From positions 310,001 through 374,000 of the forward strand of contig NC_089566.1 of the NCBI RefSeq assembly GCF_040115645.1: a stretch of DNA of 64,000 nucleotides. Reading direction: 5' to 3'. The translations under genes were made by a program, and so were the position numbers. Origin of the DNA: Euwallacea fornicatus. Lineage: Eukaryota > Arthropoda > Insecta > Coleoptera > Curculionidae. Positions within the stretch are counted from its first letter, which is position 1; each line of letters begins with the position of its first letter. Shown in pieces: positions 32,918 to 42,864 of this stretch. The notes beneath the pieces were generated by a model. It was not told where the DNA came from. It did not search any database and saw only the letters and a program-made list of their open reading frames with translations.

Positions 32918-33495
32918 CACTACCGTCCATAAGTATTTGCCCACCTTGAAATTTTCATTTAATCACATTATATCTTAAAATTTATTACAGATATTATTTA
33001 GAACTTATTTTAAATACAAATTGCCTTCATTTCCAAACTTCGTCTTAAACATTAGCCTCGTCAATATGACCACCTTTATTTTTTATAACTGTTGCACATA
33101 CCCGTGGCATTCTTTCAAGTAACTTTGTTAGCGTTTTACCTGATATTAAACGCCATGCTTCTTGCAACATCCTCCACGAGGATTCCTCAGATGATGGGCA
33201 CTTGCTTCTTATCCTTCTGTCGAGCTCATCCCACAATAATTCGATGGGACTGAGGTCAGGCGAATGTGGGGGCCACTCCATCACCTCAAGTTTATTTTCG
33301 GTTTTTAATTGATTCAAATAAGATTTGCAGATTTTGGATTTGTGTTTCGGATCGTTATCCTGTTGAAAAATAAATTTCTGCCCGAAAATACGACGTCCAG
33401 AGGGTAACATTTGTTTCTTTAAAATTTCCAAATATTGTTCTTTCTTCATTATTCCGTTAAATTCTGGGGTGGGCAAATACTTATGGACGGTGGTG
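32918..33495 (-). mobile_element. Tc1-group deletion derivative (578 bp)
   Basis: TA at 32916-32917 and 33496-33497. The ends read CACTACCGTCCATAAGTATTT and the complement of CACCACCGTCCATAAGTATTT, and both continue with GCCCACC. The right TIR joins directly to the middle of the transposase gene (33470), so the 5' two thirds were deleted between the TIR and codon ~150. Confidence 0.92.
33045..33470 (-). pseudogene. Transposase C-terminal half with D-38-E spacing
   Basis: FIFQQDNDPKHKSK (second aspartate) and SPDLSPIELLWDELD (glutamate) are both clear, and I count 38 residues between them because the SYLNQLKTENKLEVMEW segment is four longer than in DD34E copies here. That spacing is the hallmark used for the Intruder (DD38E) group of the Tc1/mariner superfamily. 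The frame to the stop at 33045 is uninterrupted, ending RVCATVIKNKGGHIDEANV. The first catalytic aspartate and the DNA-binding domain are deleted. Confidence 0.85.
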
Positions 33496-34085
33496 TATTT
33501 TGAGCATTGAAACAAATACCATCACCAAAAATTATTTTAAATTTGCATATTGCAGTTAATCAGCTAACTATTCAAAAATGTTGGAACAATCTCTTTTGCA
33601 CCAATGATCAAAATGAAAATGATGTTCCCTTAAGCGTAATTATGGAACAATTGCGATTCAATGTTTATAGTCTTGTCAGTGCGTCATTGGATGTTCTTGA
33701 TTTATTGAAAATGGGGAGCCCTCAAATTATTTGCACTTCAGTTGATATTAATTTATGGAACGAAGATAAGCAGATGAATGATGTTAATAAGGAGGAAGAT
33801 ATGGACAGTGAGGACGATGAGGACGTCTCCATAGAAATTAGAAGTGTAGTGACTGACGCCCAAGCTATACCAGTTTTGGACTAACCTTTAGAGTGGGCTG
33901 AAATAAATGAGAATCATACAAGAATATTTTAGTTCTTCGTAAATTACGGGCGCAAGCATTGAAAGACAATGCTAAACGTTAATTTACGCACACTAAAATT
34001 GCAAATTATTTTACTTCTTATTAAAATATGCTTATCACTATTTATATTACATTAAAGTAATCAAAAAATATTATATTAAATTTTA

Positions 34086-35757
34086 CAGTGACGTAAAATT
34101 CTGTTAGGAACACATTTTCTATGATCCCAGTAAAAAAAATTGGAGAATAGATAGGGGAAATGGGGGGTCATGTATATATTTTCCCCCAACGTTTTTTTGC
34201 GCATGCCAATGGCGTATTCATTTAGTTATTAAAATTAGTTGTTTCTTTATCTGGATTTCTTCAGTCTTGTAAAATTATGATTTACAGCTTAGTTTAGAAG
34301 ATATTTCATCTTATTGGCTTTCAAATACACGGCTCCCATTTTTTATACCTCTAAAACGTAGTTCCAAAACATACATAATTGCCGTTGTAGTACTTGATGT
34401 GTGTTACACTTATTAATGTCTTAATGTTCCTGTTGAATAGCAATCATTCTCATGTTAATACCAGGAGTGTTATGGACATTTCGTCAAATGTCTTCTTGGT
34501 ATGTGTTAACACTTGAAGGACCAAAACTTGATACATTGGTAGTTGATGTAAACCCCAAAGCTACGCCCCTGCACATCTTGTATTTGCTTGCTTCCCAGAT
34601 GTCACGACCCGTCATAGTTAGCACAAATGGATTATTCATCAAAATTCTTCGGCTTTGTGTTCTTCCAAAGAAACTATATTGCGAGGTAATCAACTTATAA
34701 ATGTGCATCGGACGTGGTTCTTGGGTGTCGGAATTCCTCATCGTTACCTTTGGCGATGGGCGAAATTGGGGGTACCGTCACGTTTCGTTCGGAACGACGG
34801 CAATATTCCGGTCACGGGATAACCTGCTCATTGGCCGTCGTTCTGGGCATAACGGACCTTCTTCAAGAGAAAGTCATCCCGAGTAATAGTACGCCTATGT
34901 CGGTTGGCCATCATCTCCCAGTACTTAAGGGCTGGCAGAGGATGGGATTTATCATTCATTTCTTCTCGTTGTCATAGTCACTACTCTGACCAGTGTCGCT
35001 GACGGTTCAACACCTCGAATACCCCATAAAATCACAACTCGTACTAATACTCGGCCTCGCAATCAATCAATCTCGTGTTTGCTTCAATTAAGTTTAGTAA
35101 TAACTATTTACGAATCAGTTAATAAATAGTGCAATAATTTGACGGGTTGTCCTAATTTCATGGTTGTCGGGAGATCCCACGTGTTTGCCTAGCCAAATAG
35201 GCCTCCGGTTGATCTTCATACGTCGCAATCAAGAGAATAACATCGGTTCTTCGAACCGATAAATATCAAAGGTAGTGCTCGCCTATAAGCAATCTCGTAC
35301 AATAACTCGCGGGTGGTATCTCCAACCTCAAGGAAGGAACCCCTGCATATCGTTCAACAGTATGGTTGATGTCCACAATTAGCTGCTCTCCCATGTATAA
35401 AATAACCTAAATTGAATTTACTTCACTTGCAACCTGGTATTTAAGAAAATCACGTGATAATAAAGTGTGCTTGGAGCTGCTTTCTTGATGTTAATAAAAA
35501 ATGGAAACCACGTATTGGCGAGCAATAAGCTGAAATATCCTCTATATTCAGCTGTAAATAAAAAGTAGTACAAAAAAGAAGAAATCCAGATAAAGAAACA
35601 ACTAATTTGAATAACTAAATAAATACACCATTGGCGTGCGCAAAAGAAACATTGGGGGAAAATGTGTGAATAACAACCCCCATTTTCCCTAATGAATTAT
35701 CGATTTTTTTTATTGAGATCTTAGAAAATGTGTTCCTAATCAAATTATACCTCACTG
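34086..35757. mobile_element. Long inverted-repeat element with unknown core (1672 bp)
   Basis: TA at 34084-34085 and 35758-35759. The inverted arms (34086-~34463 and ~35445-35757) share GGAACACATTTTCTA, TTTTCCCCCAA and AACTAATTTTAATAACT-type blocks, with many mismatches. The flanks AAATTTTA and TAAAATTT form a palindromic target. No transposase is recognisable, so it is probably non-autonomous. Confidence 0.75.
34464..35444. other. Unidentified GC-richer core
   Basis: About 1 kb between the arms, noticeably richer in GC than its flanks. Short frames (34452-34977) overlap on both strands and show no domain. It has an AATAAATAG signal at ~35121 and TG/CA-bounded stretches that hint at an LTR, but I could not place ends or a duplication. 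Confidence 0.4.
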
Positions 35758-36943
35758 TAAAATTTCATTAAAATATTTTAAGAAGCGCCAAAGTTATTAA
35801 AAAAAGTATTTTTTTACTAACTTCAACACCCCGTATAATTAGTATAAAGCGCCTAAAAGGTACTATAAGGAACGTCTAATTATTTTCGATAAGGAATTTT
35901 CAGTTAGTTGATTGACCTACTAATACGCGACATCCTGTATGTTATACATATACAGGATGTACCAGATTAAAGTACAAATATTTTGACCATAGATTATAGT
36001 AATGAAATGAACAAACACATAATTTTTCTTTTTGTCCAGGAATCTGTCTTTAAGCGCTGGAAGTGTTATAGTATGGGGCCCCATTTCGATAAAATAATAT
36101 ATTCTAGTAGAACCTTTTAACGGATTATTATGAAATATAGTGTACTAAACATTTTTCGACAATAGAAATTCAAAAATTAAAAAAAAATGAAAAATACAAC
36201 TTTGCCATAACATAGATGTAAGACCCGAACTATAAGTACAGAGGCCCGTATTTGTTTAACCGTTAAATATTTTAGACATGCGATTAGATTACTTGATTCT
36301 ATTTTTCGTTTAGATACTTTTTTCTTTTTTGGTTATTTTTCGTAAAACGCGCCACTTTCTCGTAACAGTAATGTTTAATTATTTATTTAATATCTGACTC
36401 GATTAATTCGAAAAATCGAAAAATATTCTAAAATTACTTATTGAATTATTTCAAACAAAATAAAAACGAAAAATGAAATTGCATACTATAAAAATTATTC
36501 AAAGTATCCGCCATATTTTTCAATAAATTGACGAACACGTATCTCCTAGTGGTTAACACCTGCACGTAGAACATAGGGTAAGGTTTTTAACTCTCCCACA
36601 GTTATAAATATTCTATCCCGGCGTTACTCCGCTGAATTCACTGATGTTGCATACACTTTTTATTCTAAGAGGTCCCATAAATTAATCTATCGGATTCAAG
36701 TCTGGTGATCGAGCTGGCCAGATTATAACTGCCTTAGCACCTTTACCAATCCATTTGCTTGAAAAGTAAGTTTACAACCAGTTTTTTTCTCACTTGAGGG
36801 AAATATATTGCCGAAATGCCTTGTTCAGAAAACAGCATCTCTTGCCGATCAGCAAATGGAAGATCTTCGATCATTGCAATAAAGTCACTTTCTAACTATT
36901 CTTCTCCGTTCAACCGTGATGGTAACGTGTAGAAAAACCCATT

Positions 36944-37560
36944 TGTTAAGGGCGTTCCTTCGATAAATGAAACACGACAAAGACACTTTGTTTTATGTAA
37001 AAATGGACTGTATTAACTTTGCACTTATCTCAAAAGAATGTAAGAATCTTGGTCTAAGTAAAGAAGAGGGAGAATGCTTATTGGGCGGGTTACACGATAT
37101 AATTCGGATCACATCCCGACACCGACGCAGCTTTCACCCGACAAGACAAAAGGAAGAACAGAGAAGAGAAAATTGCTCCGATTATCCCTTAAGTACTAAC
37201 CCCGAAGAATTCCAACCAGGGGCGCACCACCACCAAGAACCATTATAAGCTGTGGCTACACCGAATCTCATAACTCGTGGCCATCTGGGGAATATCTATA
37301 CTAATCGCTTTTCTGGGAATATTGCGGGTCCAACAAATTGACCATCAAAGCAATAGTTCCTATAGAGAAAGCTTCCTTTGACTAGTAGCACATTCCCCAA
37401 CCAAAGCGTACCCTTAGCTTTGGCCTGATGGTATTCTCCGAATAAGTATCGCAGTACATAGGCGTAACTTAAGGGAATAAATGACAATACACAATAAACC
37501 TAACATTAACAACAATAAAAATAAATAGAAACAAAAGCCAATAACTTAGAGTCCCTAACA
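36944..37560. repeat. Solo LTR (617 bp) with CCATT target-site duplication
   Basis: Starts TGTTAAGG and ends CCCTAACA, an imperfect inverted pair with TG...CA ends. It is flanked by CCATT at 36939-36943 and 37561-37565. Removal plus one CCATT restores the family E transposase frame exactly. A truncated relative is at 4877-5100. The 5-bp duplication fits Ty3/gypsy or Ty1/copia elements; no internal domain is present to decide. The open frame 36967-37248 lies in the LTR and is not a gene. Confidence 0.92.
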
Positions 37561-37656
37561 CCATTCATAATACCAATCCACAAGTTAATGGAAAATTCAT
37601 GTTGAAATTTTTTTCATTATTGCAGAATGTGGATTGTGAGTAGCGCATTCATATAC

Positions 37657-38200
37657 AGGGTGTCCCGTAAGGCTACGACAATACCTCGTCTGATGGAAGC
37701 CCCATCTTTTTGAAGTCAGAAAATGAAAAATAACCTTAATGAAAATATGGATTTCGAGATATTTACACTTTTTTCAATATCGACGAAGACTAACATCACT
37801 TGATATTTCGTACTATCGCTGTTACACTACTCCAAGTAGAGAAGCGAAATTTTTGTATTAGTTTGGTCAATGGTCACTGTTCAAAAGCACATCAATAGAC
37901 TTTACATGTATTCTTCGGATTTTTAAAAAACATCTTTACTTTAACGGATTCCTGTTAACTCCATTTCTATTACGTAACTTTTGCTCCCTAGTAGCTCCCT
38001 GTAGCAATGGATGTACAGCTATCTTGAAGCCTAAAAGCTCAAAAAGTAGCGTCGTTATTCTCGATTCTAAAACGGTATTATAAGTACGTGTTTCTTAAAC
38101 AGGAAACATTTGTTTGGTCCTTTAGATGAAACAAATAGAATTTTTCCTCCATATTGCAATACCGTTTATTGGCGCTACTAATGAAAATTAATGCTAAATA
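37657..38200. mobile_element. Partial TACAGGGTGTCCC-type transposon, left end only
   Basis: A left terminus TA|CAGGGTGTCCCGTAAGG starts at 37657-37658 and interrupts the family E gene. About 540 bp follow with phrases typical of these TIRs (GATTTCGAGATATTT). No right terminus was found before the E transposase N-terminus at 38280, so the right part was lost. Confidence 0.65.
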
Positions 38201-39869
38201 ATAATTAAACAAAAAAAAAACTTAAAGCAAGTGTTCAAAATTACCCCATTGCTTCTTATGCACGTCATATCTACCTCATAACGCCCAATATTATGATTTT
38301 CCCCTCGCTGAGGAGCGAAACTACCAAATTCCCCCAATCTGATATGAACATTTGTAAACGATCTTGAATTTGGAAGTTGCCGATTAGGAAATCGCTGATG
38401 GCGTGGAACTTTAGCTCTATGAGCATTTTGTCTGCACTCATCATAAACTAAGTGAATATCAGCATACTCGGTATCAATAAACGGGAGCGCCATCATAAAG
38501 CAAATAATAAATTTAAATACGATTTTAGGAGTGTCACAATTATAACATCAACAACAACCAGTATCGACTGCTAGTTGAAAGCAGTATGCTAGAAAATAAC
38601 AATCAGAACTATTTCTTTACTTAATGAATGGTGTGGTCGTTTAAGCCATGGTCTAGTTCAATATAGCAAATTCCTGCAATAAAAAGTCGTAAAACTTGGA
38701 ATCACTACTAAGACAAAACGGCGCATTGTCCGAAAAATCACCAAGAGACAAAAAACTTTCTAAACGAACGGTAGAATCAAGTAATGTAACTGCGACCCAA
38801 CAATATTTAACTGTTAAATAAATAGCGGCCCCAGTACTCTTAGTCCGGTCCTTATATCTATGTTATGGGAAAGCTGTGTTTCCCATTTTTTATTTTTGAA
38901 TTTCTACGATCAAAAGATGTTCGTATACCAAATTTCATAAAAATCGGTTGAAAGGTGCTTTCAAAATAAATTATTTCATCCAAATGGGGTCCCATATTCA
39001 AAGAGCCCTAGAACTTAAACGACAGACTTTTGGACAAAAGAAATGATTGTCAATTTCATTAGCATAATCTATAGTCAAAATATTTGCACTTTAATCTGGG
39101 ATGCCCTGTATATATATTAGAGGTTTCTCTAATAAATCGTTTATTATTTAAACAACGGTCGCTAATGTAAACATTTCGATAATGTGAATCACACTTGGCT
39201 TGAATTAGTTTGCATTATCGAGCGTCTGATGTATTTTATTCGTGTTATCTTTATGCAACACTACGAGACACATATACAGTGTGTCAATTTAAAAGCTTTG
39301 CATTATTTGTAACTCTGAAGATTGAATTTGTTTTTAGAATATCCAAAAACCATTTCGACAAAATGGAGGGAGAACCAGTTTAATAGATGGTTGCAAGTTT
39401 CTACATACAGGGTGTCCGTTTTACGAGCTCAACCATGGAGATCTCGGTTACTTCAAGAGATACGAGGTCGGTGAAATTAGGGCAAAGTTGCGCATTTCGA
39501 TTACTTCCGGAAATATCCGGGAAAATACGAAATTTCGAATTTTTTTTCTGGACTCATTTAAAGAGATAATTGAAAATGGCTGGCATATTTCCGTAGTCGC
39601 TTTTTCTCCTCGACAACATGACAGTGTCAAATTTGGAATCCGACGTTTCGATTTTTCGGAATCATCATCAACTTTATTTTTTCTTATGGGCGCCATCTTC
39701 GATTTTTACATTTTTGGATTAAACTTTTTTTCCGATTACGATGATGTATCACATGTTAAGATTGGAACTTGTCCTTTAATAGAAATATCACAAATAATGT
39801 TTTTGCAAAGAGGGGTTTGGAAATAACACATACTTTTGCTCTGATAATTTATAAAATACTTTAATTTTA

Positions 39870-40981
39870 TTAGAGATGCTCAAAGATTTCGCCATCCACT
39901 TCCAAGCACAGCCGCATACGCCTTTTAAAGTTGTGAATTGATCTTAAAACATCTCGTCTTCTTATTTTGGTCCTCAAAGCGGTTATGATATTGCTTTGCA
40001 ACTCATTAATATCAGTGGGTATAGATTTATAAAAAAAGTCTTTCATAGTTCGCACAAATAAAAATCTAATGGAGAAAGATGCGGTGAGCGTGCCGGCCAA
40101 TGTATGTCTCCATTATTTGAGATGAGTCCCTGAAAATAGTTCCTGCAAATGATCCGATACTCTCCTAGCCTTATGTGATGGAGCACCATCCTGCTGGAAC
40201 CAAACGTTCTTCAAGCGATTGATGCAAATGTTTTCATCAATGTAGTTAGTAAAATAAGTTTTCAAAAAATGTAAATATCCATCTGCGGTCAAATTTTCTT
40301 CGTAAATGTAAGGACCAATCATCCTATCACCAAATAGGCCAACCCAACCATTTAACCCGAAGCGTATTTGTGGTCGACGACCCTGGTGATCTCGTGGATT
40401 GTCAATGAAACAGACATGTTCATTATGGTGATTGAACATGAGTTAGTGAACTTGTGCTCGTCAGAGAAGATCACATTGGAAAGAAAATGAGGATTTTGCA
40501 AAATGCTTCTGCAAAATGTTTTGTTCAGTATCTTCCGGTTGCAACATTTGAGATATGTGGATTTGAAAAGGGCGATATTTTTGGTTTTTTAAGACTCTCC
40601 ACACTGCCTCTTGAGATATGTTAATCCCTTCAGCTATCATCCTTGTTGATGTAGAAGGATTATCTTGAATCTAATGGAAAATTAAGTCCCTTGCCGTATA
40701 ATATTTTTAGACGGTGTTAACATTTTACTTACCGCTTGTAAAATCTCCGCTGCATTCTCATTTGAAGATTTAACTCAAACTTGATAACTTGAAGATCGTC
40801 TCGACTTAGAAAATGCTCCAAACTCAGCTAAATTTCGGCAAAGCAACAGAAAGTAATTTTTTGCTGGTTGCTGCCTTTCTGGATATCGCTCTAGATATGT
40901 TTCCGAAGTAATTTGCACATTTCGATGCGAGGCGTAATCAGTTTCTAGCATATCTCGTTTTTCGTCACTTGAAAAAGGCAT
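39870..40981 (-). pseudogene. Family B transposase pseudogene with a probable intron
   Basis: ATG at 40981 (MPFSSDEKRDMLETDYASHRN), then YLERYPERQQPAKNYF. TGA at ~40777 is followed in the same frame by SSNENAAEILQA. A 62-bp intron-like gap (40671-40732) comes next, then IQDNPSTSTRMIAEGINISQEAVWRVL (second helix-turn-helix). FSDEHKFTN gives the first aspartate (~40460), NGWVGLFGDRMIGPYIYE the core, VWFQQDGAPSHKARR the second and WPARSPHLSPLDFYLCEL the third. Frameshifts at ~40440 and ~40115 and a TGA at ~40050 break it. It ends RLCLEVDGEIFEHL. Confidence 0.87.
40671..40732 (-). other. Probable spliceosomal intron in the family B transposase
   Basis: On the minus strand the segment begins GTAAGT and ends TTCCATTAG, with a CTTAAT branch-like site 15-20 bases from the acceptor. 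It is 62 bp long (not a multiple of three), contains an in-frame TAA if unspliced, and its removal joins EILQA to IQDNPSTSTR in phase 0, the expected sequence order before the second helix-turn-helix. A short insertion that happens to have these borders is the alternative. Confidence 0.7.
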
Positions 40982-41151
40982 TTTAAGAAGAAAATTGTAT
41001 GAAATTTGTTTATCGAAACTAATGCCTGTGTGCTATTTCCAAAGCAATTTTTGCAACAACAGTATTTGTGACATTTCCATTAAACGACAAGTCCGAATCT
41101 TAACGTGTGATACATCATCGTAATCGGGAAAAAAAGCTGAATCCAAAAATG

Positions 41152-41633
41152 TATATAGGATTGGGATCCAGATCGAGATGCAATTTGAATAGCGCAAATC
41201 TGTATTATATAGACTATAAGTTAAGGGGTAGAAAGTATCCGAAGGCCATTCACGGTAATGACACATCCATGGTCGTTGTTGACCATTGCCCTGGGTTCCG
41301 ACCAAATGTGAGTGTAACGGTCCGCCAGGGAGGGCGGCTTACAGGCCCCTGTTTGAGCTTTAGAGGGGATACGCCCATGGTTTACAGCCATGGATGGGTC
41401 TACTTAAGGGTTGGAAGAATGAGAAGCTGCTTTCTCTCTTTTTTTTACTTTCCTATTCATTACTGGCGACTTCTGGTCCTTTTTTCGGCTCGTCACTCAA
41501 GACTAGGAAGTCGCGCCCGCGTTTATTTCTTCTTGTAAAGTCTAGTCTACCTAATTATTAAATATACGTATCGCTAAGTTAACGTGATTATCATTGAAGA
41601 ACCCCAACATTCCCCTAGACAACAATCAAAAAC
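41152..41633. other. Unidentified GC-richer insert between families B and D
   Basis: About 480 bp lie between the broken family B TIR and the resumed family D TIR. It is GC-richer, with a self-complementary CCATGGTTTACAGCCATGG core at ~41377-41395. It might be an LTR fragment or other repeat. The open frame 41107-41538 has no domain. Confidence 0.4.
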
Positions 41634-42864
41634 CTACATGTATATCCCAAAGGGGGAAGATCTCCCAACTCTAAAATTTTATGACGATGATGATACTTCA
41701 TATTATAAGTCCTTATAAACTGCGTATAAAAACTAGTTTCAATTAAAAAAATCTTTTTTTTTAAGTTACAGCATTGTAAATCAAAAATATTATATTTAAA
41801 GAATATTCACAAAAGGTGTTTAAAATGTTTTATCATGACAGTTTTTTGTGTTTTTTTTCTCTTATCTTTAGGGTCATAAATATTTTTAATACAACTTTAT
41901 TGCTATTTATTGCTAGTTTGAATATTGGTATTGAAAAATATTGTTTTAATGTAACTGTTGCGTTGAAAATAATTTGCAAAAATAATGTACACATTTGCCG
42001 AATGAATTGAAATAATTTATTATTTCACCAGCAAAACCATTGTGCCTTACTGCGTTTAATAAAAAGTACGTAGGTACAAATGGAATTAATACTTACGTGC
42101 GACCTCTTATACAAAAATTGGAAGCCACTGGATTAGTACAAAGTATTAAGAAAAAGCAGTCCAAAATTTTGAATGAAGCAGTTCAACTTACAATTTTGGA
42201 TTAAGGCACAATGTATGCAACAATGTTGGTTCGCAAGATTTCGGAACTAACTGCGGTATCTCATAAATCGGTACGAAAAATTTTAAAATCAAACAAATTT
42301 TTTCCTTACAAAACATATAATAGGTGTTTCGGTTAATAATGTCTATTTTGCTAAGAGATTGCGTTACTGATACATTAGTTAATATAATCTAACAATATCG
42401 ATAGCGGCCAAAGAGGTAAAAATACCACAATCAAGGCCGGCTCCCTATCAATTGCACGTGCATTAAACCAAGTTTTCATAGCTTTGAATGTGGCGACTTT
42501 TGTACCAGGAAAAGACGTTTTGCGGGGAAGTTTAATAACCTTCTTTCATTAAAAAAAAAAAATAAATACGCCTATTGAAAGTTATCGATTGTTACTTGAA
42601 GCGTATAGTGAACATGCTCTATCCCAAAAAATTTGGGGACGATGGTTCAACCGTTTCGAAAGTAGCTACTTTGATATAAAAGATGAGGAACAACCAAGGC
42701 AGTTTAAGAAATTCGAAGATGCAGATTTACAAAAATTATTGAACGAAGACTCCGCTCAAACGTTGAGACAACTGAGAGAAACCTCTATTGCCGCCCATCC
42801 ACCATTTCCGAGCGTCTACATGCTTTGGGAAAAATTCAGAAACAGGGAAAATGAATACGATATA

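Larger units (their letters stand above)
32815..33884 (+). pseudogene. Pogo/Tigger (Jerky-type) transposase C-terminus, split by a Tc1 derivative
   Basis: Before the insert, PVAPLIQLIDQNVKIL matches the 'qPmDQ' block that follows the catalytic core in Jerky/Tigger proteins. After it, ALKQI...LNLHIAVNQLTIQKCWNNLF matches the helical 'aW..i...t...cW..l' block. The protein then ends with an acidic tail (EEDMDSEDDEDVSIE) before TAA at 33882. A TGA lies at the junction side (33501). The catalytic DDE residues are not found. The insert 32918-33495 sits between the two blocks. Role in a living gene is unlikely because upstream parts are missing. Confidence 0.65.
36490..38496 (-). pseudogene. Family E transposase, in four pieces
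   Basis: Reading right to left: the N-terminal helix-turn-helix (38496-38280, MALPFIDTEYADIHLVYDE...RFPNRQLPNSRSF), a gap filled by the partial transposon, the core strand NPHSAIMKKFQ...INLWIGIMN (37657-37561), the solo LTR, then GFFYTLPSRLNGEE (from 36943) and WPARSPDLNPID with the third aspartate (~36725), ending near 36490. GIMN and GFFYTLP join in frame when the LTR and one target copy are removed. The first and second aspartate regions are lost or unreadable. Confidence 0.82.
35953..39108 (-). mobile_element. Family E DD41D-type element, nested
   Basis: TA at 35951-35952 and 39109-39110. The ends read CAGGATGTACCAGATTAAAGT and ACTTTAATCTGGGATGCCCTG. TIRs reach inward to ~36375 and ~38705 (shared TTACTTGATTCTA and GGTTATTTTTCG blocks). 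The minus-strand transposase is broken by a solo LTR (36944-37560) and by a partial transposon (from 37657). Confidence 0.88.
39404..41151 (-). mobile_element. Family B DD41D-type element, right end truncated
   Basis: Starts after TA (39402-39403) with CAGGGTGTCCGTTTTACGAG. The left TIR runs to ~39850. The right TIR begins near 40985 but stops at ~41151 within AATCCAAAAATGT, so the outer ~260 bp are gone. This is the only family B copy here with transposase sequence. Confidence 0.85.

Noticed and set aside
33507..33884. Stand-alone small acidic protein gene
   Set aside because: The sequence before the Tc1 derivative continues the same Jerky/Tigger pattern, so it is the tail of a split transposase.
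36967..37248. 93-codon frame similar to the start of the Tc1 frame at 5012
   Set aside because: It is LTR sequence; the similarity shows that the Tc1 frame captured LTR codons, not that this is a gene.
41107..41538. 143-codon frame
   Set aside because: Runs from the family B TIR into the unknown insert; no domain or composition support.
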